Origin: JAQGLW01 sp035995725
Lineage (GTDB): Bacteria > Pseudomonadota > Gammaproteobacteria > Burkholderiales > Burkholderiaceae_D
DNA length: 10,282 bases
Direction: 5' to 3'
Assembly (NCBI GenBank): GCA_035995725.1
Contig: DASYKE010000049.1
Location: forward strand, 1 to 10,282
A program made the position numbers and the translations under genes. The notes under the pieces were generated by a model that saw nothing but the letters and a program-made list of their open reading frames with translations, did no database searches and had not been told where the DNA came from. The first letter of the stretch is position 1. Every line of letters begins with the position of its first letter. Shown here in pieces: positions 1 to 6,329 of this stretch.

Positions 1-102
1 GCCGTGTGTATCGAGTCGCCGAATTACGGCACGCGCGCGTCGACAGTGGTGCAATTGCACGCCAACAATGTTGCGGTGCTGAACGAGCGCGCAATCAGGT
101 AG
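1..102 (+). CDS. NRDE-family protein, C-terminal 33 residues (partial)
   Basis: The first frame is open from base 1 to a TAG at 100-102 and encodes a tail containing SPNYGTRASTVVQL. An S-P-x-Y-G-T-R-x-S-T-V-V stretch near the C-terminus is typical of NRDE (TANGO2-like) proteins, cytoplasmic proteins of unclear function often annotated as transport and Golgi organization homologues. Only the end of the gene is present, so length, start and upstream residues cannot be judged. The stop codon sits directly against copy A of the dispersed repeat, and the gene converges on the GNAT gene. The family call rests on a short motif. A longer open frame in another phase (6-329) is set aside because it runs out of phase with this recognisable tail. 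Confidence 0.62.
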   Translation, partial: AVCIESPNYGTRASTVVQLHANNVAVLNERAIR

Positions 103-210
103 GCTATGGCGTTGGCCTTGGCGTTGCATTTCCTCCGGTCACATTCCCTTCGGTCACATTCCCTGCGAGCGCTGCACTCCCTTCGGCGACCAACGGGAGT
201 GCAGCGCTCG
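103..210 (+). repeat. Dispersed palindromic repeat, copy A (intergenic, with 16-bp hairpin)
   Basis: This copy starts right after the TAG of the upstream gene. It contains a GTTGGCCTTGGCGTTG lead, then a 15-bp unit repeated in tandem (127-141, 142-156, partial 157-167; CATTCCCTTCGGTCA type). It ends in a perfect 16-bp inverted repeat (166-181 with 195-210) around the 13-base loop TTCGGCGACCAAC. The forward strand has no stop codon in any of its three frames across the element. Bases 110-140 are identical over 31 nt to copy B at 871-901, and the stem arm 166-181 is identical to 1941-1956 in copy C. Lying between two convergent genes, the hairpin could help end transcription, but no T-run follows it on either strand. 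Confidence 0.85.
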
Positions 211-224
211 AAGCGCAGTACCGG

Positions 225-665
225 TTAACGAAATACATGCCGCATGCGGATGTGCGGAATGCCGGCATCCGGAAATTCCTCGCCTTCCGGCACGAATCCA
301 TGGCGCGTATAGAACGGCACCGCATGTAGCTGCGCGTTCAACATCACCGCTTTGTCCCCGCGCTTTTTCGATTGCTGCATCAGCGCGGCCAGAATCGCGC
401 CGCCGATCCCGGTTCGCCGCATCGATTTCCTGACCGCCATGCGGCCGATGTAACCGTTGGGCAACAGGCGCCCGGTACCGATTGCCGCGTCATTCTTGTC
501 ATGGACGACCGCATGCAGGCAGACCTTGTCCATGTCATCCCATTCCAGTTCGACCGGGATATTCTGTTCGACGATGAAAACTTCGTAGCGTACCGCTTGC
601 GCACCGGCCTGCTGAGTGTCCCAATCACCCACGGTAACGTGGAAATTCATTGCGGCATCGGTCAT
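225..665 (-). CDS. GNAT family N-acetyltransferase
   Basis: A 146-residue protein expected to transfer an acetyl group from acetyl-CoA to an amine; the substrate is unknown. The N-terminal half has VRYEVFIVEQNIPVELEWDD (residues 25-44), typical of the YjcF/ElaA-like GNAT group. Residues 63-77 (GTGRLLPNGYIGRMA) form the central strands. R83-R-T-G-I-G88 is the acetyl-CoA pyrophosphate loop (R/Q-x-x-G-x-G/A). The FYTRHGF segment (118-124) is the usual C-terminal motif. The start at 665 lies four bases after the transpeptidase stop, which suggests translation coupled to that gene. An internal ATG at 650 is possible, and neither has a strong ribosome binding site. It is the last gene of the envelope operon, although its link to the envelope is only positional. 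Confidence 0.88.
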   Translation of the reverse strand: MTDAAMNFHVTVGDWDTQQAGAQAVRYEVFIVEQNIPVELEWDDMDKVCLHAVVHDKNDAAIGTGRLLPNGYIGRMAVRKSMRRTGIGGAILAALMQQSKKRGDKAVMLNAQLHAVPFYTRHGFVPEGEEFPDAGIPHIRMRHVFR

Positions 666-669
666 TACG

Positions 670-2121
670 CTACCAATTGGTTTCAGAGACGATCTTCCAC
701 TGCGCGCCTTCCCTGGCCCAGTATTGGCGTTTGCGGATCGAGTGCTTCCTGTTGCCAATCGATGCGTCCTGCGTGAAGGTGCCGACAATCAGATCTTCCT
801 GCCCCGGATAGATAAAGAAGCTGGTATCTCTTAATGTCAGCGAGATATTGCGCACGCCGTTCGGCTTTGACGTTGGCCTTGGCGTTGCATTTCCTCCGGT
901 CGTCGACTGTTGCTGCTTGACGAACCAGGTATCGAGATTTTCGCCTTGCGCGGATTTGAAGTGTTGCGAATAGTTCGCCATCAGGCGGGCCGGATCCAGG
1001 CTCTCGACATCGCGTCGCCATCCATCCACCAGCTTGGCGGCAAGACTGCGTTCGACATCCCATTTGGCTTTGCTGACGAATTCCACCTGGTCGCTGATCA
1101 CGATCGGAGTTTTGCCGATTTCCACCGATGCGGAAAGCTTGTGCAGATCCGGATTGGTCAATACGACGCATCCGTCCGATGACAGCGGCGGGCGGCTAAA
1201 GCTGTCTGACGGGGTGCCATGCAACCAGATGCCCGACCCGCTGCGGCCATGCAGCTTGTCCCACTCGTTCGGATAGCTGATCGGCAATGCGCCTGCGCCA
1301 TAAAAATCGGGCAGACGCGCTCCGGCCAGGCGCCCGGTAATGTAATACACTCCCAGAGGCGTTTTCTGATCACCCTCCTTAAGTTTGTTAACGCCCAGTT
1401 TGCCCTGGCTGATATAGTAATCAGCCACGAACTTCGGCTGTCCGCCCTTATTCTCATAGACATATAAACGGGATCGTTTGGCATCCACGATCAACGCATA
1501 TTTTTGATCTCCGCGCAACTGCAGGATGGAACGCGGCACCAGGTTGGGGTCCGGCCGTTCCCGCAGCGATTTCAGACGCGCCATCGCTTCCGCCCGCAGG
1601 TTGTCGAGCTTTTCCGCTGAACCGCCGGCGACTGCGCCGAAGGTGGTGACCGGTCGGGTATGCATGAGCAGCAAATCCCCGCGAATCAGGTGGCCGAGTT
1701 GAAAATTCGGGTAGGCTTCGACCAGCGCATCCGCTCTCGACTGCGCCTGGCGCAAACGGTTTGCAGCCAGGTCCTTGTAGACCTCAATCAGCAGCGCGTC
1801 AGGATCGGGTTTGGCAGGCGTGCCGATGGCAGTCTTGTTTTTCGCCAGTGCGGGTGGCGATATTGCCCAGATGCCTGCTATCCAGAATCCGGATAATGCA
1901 ACGACCAGGACTTGTTTGACGGCGCCTGCCGTTGAGCGCGCGAGCGCTGCACTCCCGTTGGTCGGCTGTGGCGTTGCATTCCCTGCGGTCACACTCCCGT
2001 TGGTCGGCGGTGCACTCCCGTTGGTCGGCGGTGCACTCCCGTTGGTCGCCGCAGGGAATGTGACTGAAGGGAATGCAAGGCCAACGCCAACGCCACAGCT
2101 GTTCATGATGGTCCGGAACAT
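670..2121 (-). CDS. L,D-transpeptidase (YkuD domain) with NTF2-like tail, carrying two repeat insertions
   Basis: A 483-residue protein predicted to make or remodel L,D cross-links of peptidoglycan in the periplasm. Residues 71-93 are hydrophobic and end in ISPPALA, like a signal peptide or anchor, but a roughly 53-residue repeat-encoded segment (9-61, rich in TNGSAPP) precedes it. The YkuD domain starts near K207-Y208. H301-G, followed by S314-S-D-G-C318, gives the catalytic HxxxxxxS(x)GC pattern, with C318 the nucleophile. Residues from about 365 onward form an NTF2-like tail similar to that of the upstream TPR protein. Copy B of the repeat encodes GGNATPRPT at about 407-417 inside this tail. 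The start at 2121 was chosen because it overlaps the upstream TGA by one base (TGATG); GGGAAG sits just three bases before it. ATGs at 2154 and 2106 are alternatives. Whether the N-terminal extension is translated and export still works is open. Confidence 0.9.
   Translation of the reverse strand: MFRTIMNSCGVGVGLAFPSVTFPAATNGSAPPTNGSAPPTNGSVTAGNATPQPTNGSAALARSTAGAVKQVLVVALSGFWIAGIWAISPPALAKNKTAIGTPAKPDPDALLIEVYKDLAANRLRQAQSRADALVEAYPNFQLGHLIRGDLLLMHTRPVTTFGAVAGGSAEKLDNLRAEAMARLKSLRERPDPNLVPRSILQLRGDQKYALIVDAKRSRLYVYENKGGQPKFVADYYISQGKLGVNKLKEGDQKTPLGVYYITGRLAGARLPDFYGAGALPISYPNEWDKLHGRSGSGIWLHGTPSDSFSRPPLSSDGCVVLTNPDLHKLSASVEIGKTPIVISDQVEFVSKAKWDVERSLAAKLVDGWRRDVESLDPARLMANYSQHFKSAQGENLDTWFVKQQQSTTGGNATPRPTSKPNGVRNISLTLRDTSFFIYPGQEDLIVGTFTQDASIGNRKHSIRKRQYWAREGAQWKIVSETNW
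871..901 (+). repeat. Dispersed repeat, copy B (inside transpeptidase C-terminal domain)
   Basis: This 31-nt segment is identical to 110-140 in copy A. It lies antisense to the transpeptidase gene, where it is read as TGGNATPRPT. It falls in the NTF2-like tail between the helical part and the first long strand, where the related TPR protein has only a short loop. It is the truncated lead half of the repeat and lacks the hairpin. Confidence 0.8.
1941..2098 (-). repeat. Dispersed repeat, copy C (expanded, inside transpeptidase N-terminus)
   Basis: The largest copy, in the same orientation as its host gene. It includes a 21-bp unit in tandem (1992-2012, 2013-2033, partial 2034-2048), with a fourth related CACTCCCGTTGGTCGG at 1950-1965. 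It also forms an imperfect long inverted repeat: 1966-1976 pairs with 2088-2098 (11 bp) and 1976-1984 pairs with 2068-2076 (9 bp). The end arm 1941-1956 is identical to 166-181 in copy A. The encoded peptide is TNGSAPP-TNGSAPP-TNGS plus flanks. Both the 15-bp and 21-bp periods are multiples of three, so expansion keeps the reading frame. Confidence 0.85.
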
Positions 2122-3299
2122 CAGCTTCCCGTACGCTCTTGCTTGATTTGCCAATTACTGCCATGCCTGGTCAGTACCAGCGTCTTGCGGCTACTGACCT
2201 TCAAACGGTCCGACACGTACATCTGGCGAAATTTGACGGTTGCGGTGTTGCCGTTTACCGCAACTTGCGGGAATTCGACCTTGATATTGATGCGGCCTTT
2301 GCCGGCGATGCGGGAACGGCGCTCCTCCACCCACGCCTTACGGGACAGGCCTCTTGGCGTCTCGAAATCATTGGCGTAGAAACCCAGATAGCCTTTCACA
2401 TTTTTTGTGCTCCATGCGCTGGCCCAGCCATTGACAGCATTTAATACCGCGTCGCGATCGGTATTGCCGCCTGGCGCAAGTCCTGGCGCTGGCTTGGGCT
2501 CGATGCCGGCGACCGGGGAAAGGGATGCCGGCGCTACAGGTGCGGAAGCGGCAATTGTTGCAGGCGACGGCTTTGCGGTCGGCTGTGCATTCCCTTCGCC
2601 GACCAACGGGAGTGCAGAGCTCGGCTGAGCTGCCGCGACTTTCGAATCGGCGGATGCCGCTGGCGGCGCGGATGCTGCCGGAATCGGCCTGATCGCAGCG
2701 GACGTATTCGGTACAACGGTCACTTTCGGACTGACTCCAGCCGTGTTAGCGACAAGGCTGCGCACCAGCGTCAATTTCGACTTCGCATCCGAGTTGTCGG
2801 TATTGAGCTGCAGCGCCTTGTCGTACGCCTGGCTTGCGAGCTTCGCATGGATGTCGCCCAGATTTTCGTATGCAGTCGCATAAGCCGGATTGGTGTGGAT
2901 TGCCTTGTCCAGTGCAGCACGGGCTTTGTCGTAGTGGCCGGCGGCGGCATATAGCACGGCCAGGTTGTTATACGGTTCCGGCAACGTGGGAAAATCTTCG
3001 GTCAATTTGGTAAATAGCGCAATCGCTTCCGCCGACTTGTTTTGTTCGGTGAGAATCACTCCTTTCAGAAACCGCATCTGCGCATCGCGTGGATGCCGGG
3101 CCAGAAAAGAATCGGCTTTGCCGAGCGCTGCGGCATACTCCCCGACACGTACCAGATTGGAAACCCCCACGGACTCGTCCGCGAATGCAGGATTGGCGAG
3201 CAATGCAGCAAGCAGGCCGCCAAGCACAACCACGTTGTTCAATACATCGCGCATACTTGGTTTGGATGCGCGGCGCGATTTCAAGTGCATGGTCTTCAT
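2121..3299 (-). CDS. Periplasmic TPR protein with Ala/Pro linker and NTF2-like tail
   Basis: A 392-residue protein. Residues 17-40 (MRDVLNN, then a hydrophobic run ending ANPAFA) look like a signal peptide cleaved before D41-E. Residues 47-180 hold tetratricopeptide repeats, clearest at 71-104, 105-138 (EPYNNLAVLYAAAGHYDKAR) and 139-172, so it should bind protein partners. Residues about 190-283 form an Ala/Pro-rich linker in which repeat copy D encodes SSALPLVGEGNAQPT (227-241). Residues about 284-392 are an NTF2-like tail (NGWASAWSTKNVKGYLGFYA to NWQIKQERTG) similar to the tail of the following transpeptidase. It is first in the operon and overlaps the next start by one base. The start at 3299 lacks a clear ribosome binding site; an ATG three codons later is equally possible. 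No enzymatic residue is apparent, and a scaffold role for the transpeptidase is inferred from context. Confidence 0.82.
   Translation of the reverse strand: MKTMHLKSRRASKPSMRDVLNNVVVLGGLLAALLANPAFADESVGVSNLVRVGEYAAALGKADSFLARHPRDAQMRFLKGVILTEQNKSAEAIALFTKLTEDFPTLPEPYNNLAVLYAAAGHYDKARAALDKAIHTNPAYATAYENLGDIHAKLASQAYDKALQLNTDNSDAKSKLTLVRSLVANTAGVSPKVTVVPNTSAAIRPIPAASAPPAASADSKVAAAQPSSALPLVGEGNAQPTAKPSPATIAASAPVAPASLSPVAGIEPKPAPGLAPGGNTDRDAVLNAVNGWASAWSTKNVKGYLGFYANDFETPRGLSRKAWVEERRSRIAGKGRINIKVEFPQVAVNGNTATVKFRQMYVSDRLKVSSRKTLVLTRHGSNWQIKQERTGS
2581..2622 (+). repeat. Dispersed repeat, copy D (inside TPR protein linker, antisense)
   Basis: This copy of the hairpin core is TGCATTCCC (2586-2594), a 13-base loop TTCGCCGACCAAC, then GGGAGTGCA (2608-2616). 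The loop differs from copy A by one base and the stem has one G-T wobble. The host gene reads the opposite strand, giving SSALPLVGEGNAQ, whereas copy C is read in the forward sense as TNGSA. Confidence 0.8.
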
Positions 3300-3747
3300 T
3301 ATTAGTTTTTACATCAATCGCGACAGCGAATTATGTCCGTTCTCACCCTCTTCTTCCGGGAGCGGGTTGGGATGTGAAGCGGGCAAGTGAGGGATCGAGG
3401 ATTCACACTGTCACCCATTGTGCAATGTTCAATAATGTTATTTTGCGGCAAAAAACGTATGGTACACCTTCTTATAGTGCGCGAAACACTATCAAATCCG
3501 ATTCTGTGTCGATTAAGCACCGGCTTTCGAAATGACGCACGTTGATTGCCATCCATGCAAGATAGATATTTACATTCTGCGTGGATTGAATAACAAGGCT
3601 TTGCGCTAACAGCAACCGTTTGGACGTGATATCGGATGCATGATATTTATTAAGTAACACAGCTTTGCAAACCGGATACTCGCATGGTACGGCGGCTGGA
3701 CGGATCATTGTCCGGTCTCGTCAATGGCGATTGCTCGCGCAAGAATT
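3300..3747. other. Gene-free stretch between the SDR and TPR genes
   Basis: No open frame here resembles a protein. It should hold the promoter of the TPR-transpeptidase-GNAT operon, read leftward, and the end of the SDR operon. A CATAAT hexamer on the minus strand at 3330-3335 could be a -10 box but has no convincing -35 partner. An inverted repeat ATAGTG-7-CACTAT occupies 3474-3492. A purine/pyrimidine-skewed tract at about 3343-3400 may be a degenerate intergenic repeat. The sequence 3420-3660 is visibly AT-richer than the genes on either side. Confidence 0.5.
3474..3492. promoter_or_regulatory. Inverted repeat, possible operator upstream of the TPR operon
   Basis: ATAGTG (3474-3479) and CACTAT (3487-3492) are a perfect 6-bp inverted repeat around CGCGAAA. 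On the minus strand TATAAG overlaps one arm, so a regulator bound here could affect a promoter. No consensus regulator is recognised and the arms are short, so chance is a real alternative. Confidence 0.22.
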
Positions 3748-4650
3748 TCAGGTCTTCAATTTTGCTCGCAACATTTCGCGCAGATGCGGCACAGCCTGGT
3801 AAGGATCCCCCGGATTGCGCTGCATTACGATATCTTCCATCCGGTTTTGCACGCCGGCTAACGCGCCGGGATGCGAGTAAATGTAAAACTTGTCGTCGCG
3901 GATCGCATCGAAGGTCCAATCCGCGACTTGCGCAGCCGATACCTTGCCCGATGTCACGGCCTTGTCGGACATCGCTTGCGCCGCAAGCTGGCTGGCGGTC
4001 GGCCTGGCATTATTCTTCAGGTTGTCGGGGCGATTGCGGTGCGACTGGCTGATGCCGGTCGGTACAAAATAAGGGCACAGCACCGATGCGCCGATCGGTG
4101 CATCGATCAGCTTCAGGTCCTGGTATAGGGATTCGGACAACGATATCACTGCGTGCTTGGATACGTTGTAGACACCCATGGTGGGCGCATTGAGCAAACC
4201 TGCCATCGACGCAGTGTTGACGATATGCCCTTCATAGCTTGAATCCTTGTTCGCGCATCCGAGCATCAGCGGTGTAAAGATACGCACGCCATGGATCACT
4301 CCCCACAGGTTGACGCCCAGTACCCATTCCCAGTCGGTTTGCGTGTTTTCCCACACCAGGCCACCTGCGGCGACGCCGGCGTTATTGAATAACAGGTGCA
4401 CCGCGTTAAATCTAGCCATCGTCGCATCGGCCAATGCCTCCACATCGGCCGTATGACGGACATCGCAGCGCATAGCCATCACTTCCGCGCCCTGCTTCTC
4501 CAATTCTTGTTTTGCTTTGTCGAGCGCGTCCTGTTGCACGTCGGCCAGCACCAATTTCATGCCCAGCCTGGCGCCGATATTGGCGAACTCGCGTCCGAAA
4601 CCGCTGGCGCCGCCGGTAATCACGGCGACTTTGTTTTGAAAATTTTTCAT
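3748..4650 (-). CDS. SDR family NAD(P)-dependent oxidoreductase
   Basis: A 300-residue cytoplasmic classical short-chain dehydrogenase/reductase, interconverting an alcohol and a ketone or aldehyde; the substrate is unknown. T12-G-G-A-S-G-F-G19 is the cofactor-binding glycine motif. D37 at the end of the second strand suggests a preference for NAD(H). C62-D-V64 follows. N89-N-A-G92 and N114 are structural/catalytic. S148 (NTAS), Y161 and K165 (YNVSK) complete the catalytic set. The length exceeds the usual 250 or so because of a C-terminal extension after residue 210 ending in KLKT. It starts 12 bases after the MDR stop, so it belongs to that operon. The CPYFVPTGI segment after the active site is typical of SDRs described as acting on acyl or steroid-like substrates, which is only a hint. 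Confidence 0.92.
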   Translation of the reverse strand: MKNFQNKVAVITGGASGFGREFANIGARLGMKLVLADVQQDALDKAKQELEKQGAEVMAMRCDVRHTADVEALADATMARFNAVHLLFNNAGVAAGGLVWENTQTDWEWVLGVNLWGVIHGVRIFTPLMLGCANKDSSYEGHIVNTASMAGLLNAPTMGVYNVSKHAVISLSESLYQDLKLIDAPIGASVLCPYFVPTGISQSHRNRPDNLKNNARPTASQLAAQAMSDKAVTSGKVSAAQVADWTFDAIRDDKFYIYSHPGALAGVQNRMEDIVMQRNPGDPYQAVPHLREMLRAKLKT

Positions 4651-4662
4651 GTAGTCTTCACG

Positions 4663-5658
4663 CTAGGCCAGCTTGACCAGCTGCTTGCCGAAGTTTCGGC
4701 CTTTTAACAAACCGATGAATGCGTCGGGTGCAGATTGCAGGCCTTGTGCCACGGATTCGCGGAATTTCAGCTTGCCGGTTGCGACCAGCATGCCCAGCTC
4801 CTTCAAGCCCTGCGGCCATAGATGCATATGCTCGGACACAATGAAACCGCGCATTGTCAACCGCATGCTCAGTAATGCGCGCACGTTGTTGATCGGCATC
4901 GGTTCGCCGCCGTAACCCGCGATCAAGCCGCACAGCGCGATCCGGCCGAATGGGTTCATGCGCGCCAGGCTGGCATCGAAAACCTTGCCGCCGACATTTT
5001 CAAATACCGCATCGATACCGTTCGGCGTCGCCGCCTTCAGGTCCGCACCGAGATTTCCCGCCTTGTAGTCGACGCAGGCATCAAAACCCAGTTCGCCGAC
5101 CACATAAGCGCATTTTTCCGCGCCGCCGGCGATACCGACCGCGCGACAACCACGTTGCATGGCCAACTGGCCGACGACACTGCCGACCGCACCGCTCGCA
5201 GCCGACACGACAATAGTTTCTCCGTCTTTCGGCTGCATGATTTGCGTCAGTCCATACCATGCCGTCATGCCGGGCATGCCTACCGCGCCTAGATAAGCCG
5301 ACAGCGGAATGCGGGCGGTATCGACCTTGCGCAGCGACATGCCGTCCGACACGCCCAGCTCGGCCCAGCCGAGCATGCCGACCACCTTGTCGCCAGCGGC
5401 AAATTTGGGATTCTTGGATTCAACGACTTCGCCGGCAGTGCCGCCGATCATCACTTCGCCGATCGCCTGCGGTGCCGCATAGCTTTTGGCGTCTTCCATG
5501 CGTCCCCGCATGTACGGGTCGAGCGACAGATAATGATTGCGCACCAGTACTTCGCCATCCTTCAATGCTGGAACCGGCACGGTTTCCAAGCGAAAGTTTT
5601 CAGGAACGACCTGGCCTTGCGGCCGGGACGCCAGTACAATTTGCTGATAAGTGCTCAT
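4663..5658 (-). CDS. NADP-dependent MDR-family reductase (zinc-free, CurA/PTGR-like)
   Basis: A 331-residue medium-chain dehydrogenase/reductase that should reduce the C=C bond of enones using NADPH in the cytoplasm. LSLDPYMRGRM (44-54) is the hallmark of the zinc-free leukotriene B4 dehydrogenase/CurA group. AASGAVGS (153-160) is the nucleotide-binding motif, and FENVGG and GRIALCGLIAGY follow in the expected places. No zinc-binding cysteine set is present. The start at 5658 has GAGGA on the minus strand (5663-5667) four bases upstream, and the family N-terminus fits this start better than the ATG at 5721. It follows the thioesterase after 34 bases and precedes the SDR by 12. The family is known to act on curcumin, quinones and prostaglandin-like enones; the real substrate is unknown. 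Confidence 0.9.
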   Translation of the reverse strand: MSTYQQIVLASRPQGQVVPENFRLETVPVPALKDGEVLVRNHYLSLDPYMRGRMEDAKSYAAPQAIGEVMIGGTAGEVVESKNPKFAAGDKVVGMLGWAELGVSDGMSLRKVDTARIPLSAYLGAVGMPGMTAWYGLTQIMQPKDGETIVVSAASGAVGSVVGQLAMQRGCRAVGIAGGAEKCAYVVGELGFDACVDYKAGNLGADLKAATPNGIDAVFENVGGKVFDASLARMNPFGRIALCGLIAGYGGEPMPINNVRALLSMRLTMRGFIVSEHMHLWPQGLKELGMLVATGKLKFRESVAQGLQSAPDAFIGLLKGRNFGKQLVKLA

Positions 5659-5692
5659 TGCGTCCTCATTTCGTAGCTCGGTACGGTCAACA

Positions 5693-6139
5693 TCAGTCGA
5701 GCCCCAATTTTTTGGCGGCATCCGTGCGCTTCAGATATTTGAACGTGCCCATCGCCTTGGCGACCAGTCTGTCGCCGTCCCACAGTTCGCCCTCGCAAAA
5801 GCACATGGTCGTCGAGCGGTGGCATGCCTTGCCCTTGGCAACGATACGTCCGCCCGGTTTCCCGGCGGGCTGCATGAAGCTGGTCTTCATCTCGACCGTG
5901 ACACCGCTTCGCGCATCCGGATCGAGCGAACGCCCTGCCATCGACATCACCACATCGAGCAATGTCATCGTCACGCCACCGTGGGTCACATGCCAGCTAT
6001 TCATGTGCCGCTGCGTCAGATTCAGCGCGACCTGCGCCTCGCCATCGGCCATGCCAAGGAATTCGACGCCCAGATCGCTCAGGAATGGAATTTCCACCGG
6101 AAAGGGGTGAGGATGTGGCGATGTCATTGGCTTCATCAT
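5693..6139 (-). CDS. PaaI-family hotdog thioesterase
   Basis: A 148-residue hotdog-fold protein predicted to hydrolyse acyl-CoA thioesters in the cytoplasm. N47-S-W-H-V-T-H53-G-G55, followed by D62 in TLLD, is the active-site region of the PaaI/YdiI group (HGG with a downstream acidic residue). VTVEMKTSFMQPA (about residues 80-92) is the following strand pair seen in this family. The start at 6139 was chosen because its ATG overlaps the TGA of a 42-codon upstream ORF (ATGA). ATGs at 6136 and 6127 are close alternatives, and no strong ribosome binding site precedes any of them, which fits coupled translation. It lies 34 bases upstream of the MDR gene. Together with the SDR and MDR enzymes it suggests a CoA-linked degradation or detoxification step. 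Confidence 0.88.
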   Translation of the reverse strand: MMKPMTSPHPHPFPVEIPFLSDLGVEFLGMADGEAQVALNLTQRHMNSWHVTHGGVTMTLLDVVMSMAGRSLDPDARSGVTVEMKTSFMQPAGKPGGRIVAKGKACHRSTTMCFCEGELWDGDRLVAKAMGTFKYLKRTDAAKKLGLD

Positions 6140-6264
6140 ACTGCCGATACGCTGCGGTCGAGCGCAAGAACTTCGCGGGTAAAGCGCAGGCCAAACCGAC
6201 CGCAACCGTCGATCATGCGGGCACTCCTGGCGGCGAGGTCAAACAGTTGCGGGGCAGTACACAT
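6136..6264 (-). CDS. Possible 42-residue ORF translationally coupled to the thioesterase
   Basis: An ATG at 6264 is preceded on the minus strand by AAAGGAAGCAAC, a good ribosome binding site (AGGAAG, 6269-6274). The frame runs 42 codons (starting MCTAPQLFDLAARSARM, ending RSVSAV) to a TGA at 6136-6138 that overlaps the thioesterase ATG in an ATGA arrangement. By my count about 26 of 41 sense codons end in G or C, similar to coding sequence here. I recognise no family. It could be a real small protein, a leader peptide driving thioesterase translation, or the remaining start of a longer lost gene. Confidence 0.45.
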   Translation of the reverse strand: MCTAPQLFDLAARSARMIDGCGRFGLRFTREVLALDRSVSAV

Positions 6265-6329
6265 GTTGCTTCCTTTATCCGATAAGGCTTTAAACGGGTT
6301 TCAGCCCGCTGCATTGTTGTAAAGAACTG

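Noticed and set aside
1992..2048. Short CRISPR-like array from regularly spaced repeats
   Set aside because: The 21-bp units are directly contiguous with no spacers and are translated in frame; no cas gene is present.
3472..3708. Minus-strand open frame of 78 codons in the gene-free stretch
   Set aside because: It has no ribosome binding site, no recognisable family and atypical composition for coding sequence here.
5259..6110. Plus-strand open frame of 283 codons
   Set aside because: It lies antisense to the MDR and thioesterase genes, is rich in Arg, Pro and Ser, and shows no domain. It is a shadow of GC-rich coding sequence.
6295..6308. Hairpin CGGG-TTTCAG-CCCG as a terminator of the Dabb remnant
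   Set aside because: The stem is only 4 bp and there is no proper T-run, so chance is sufficient.
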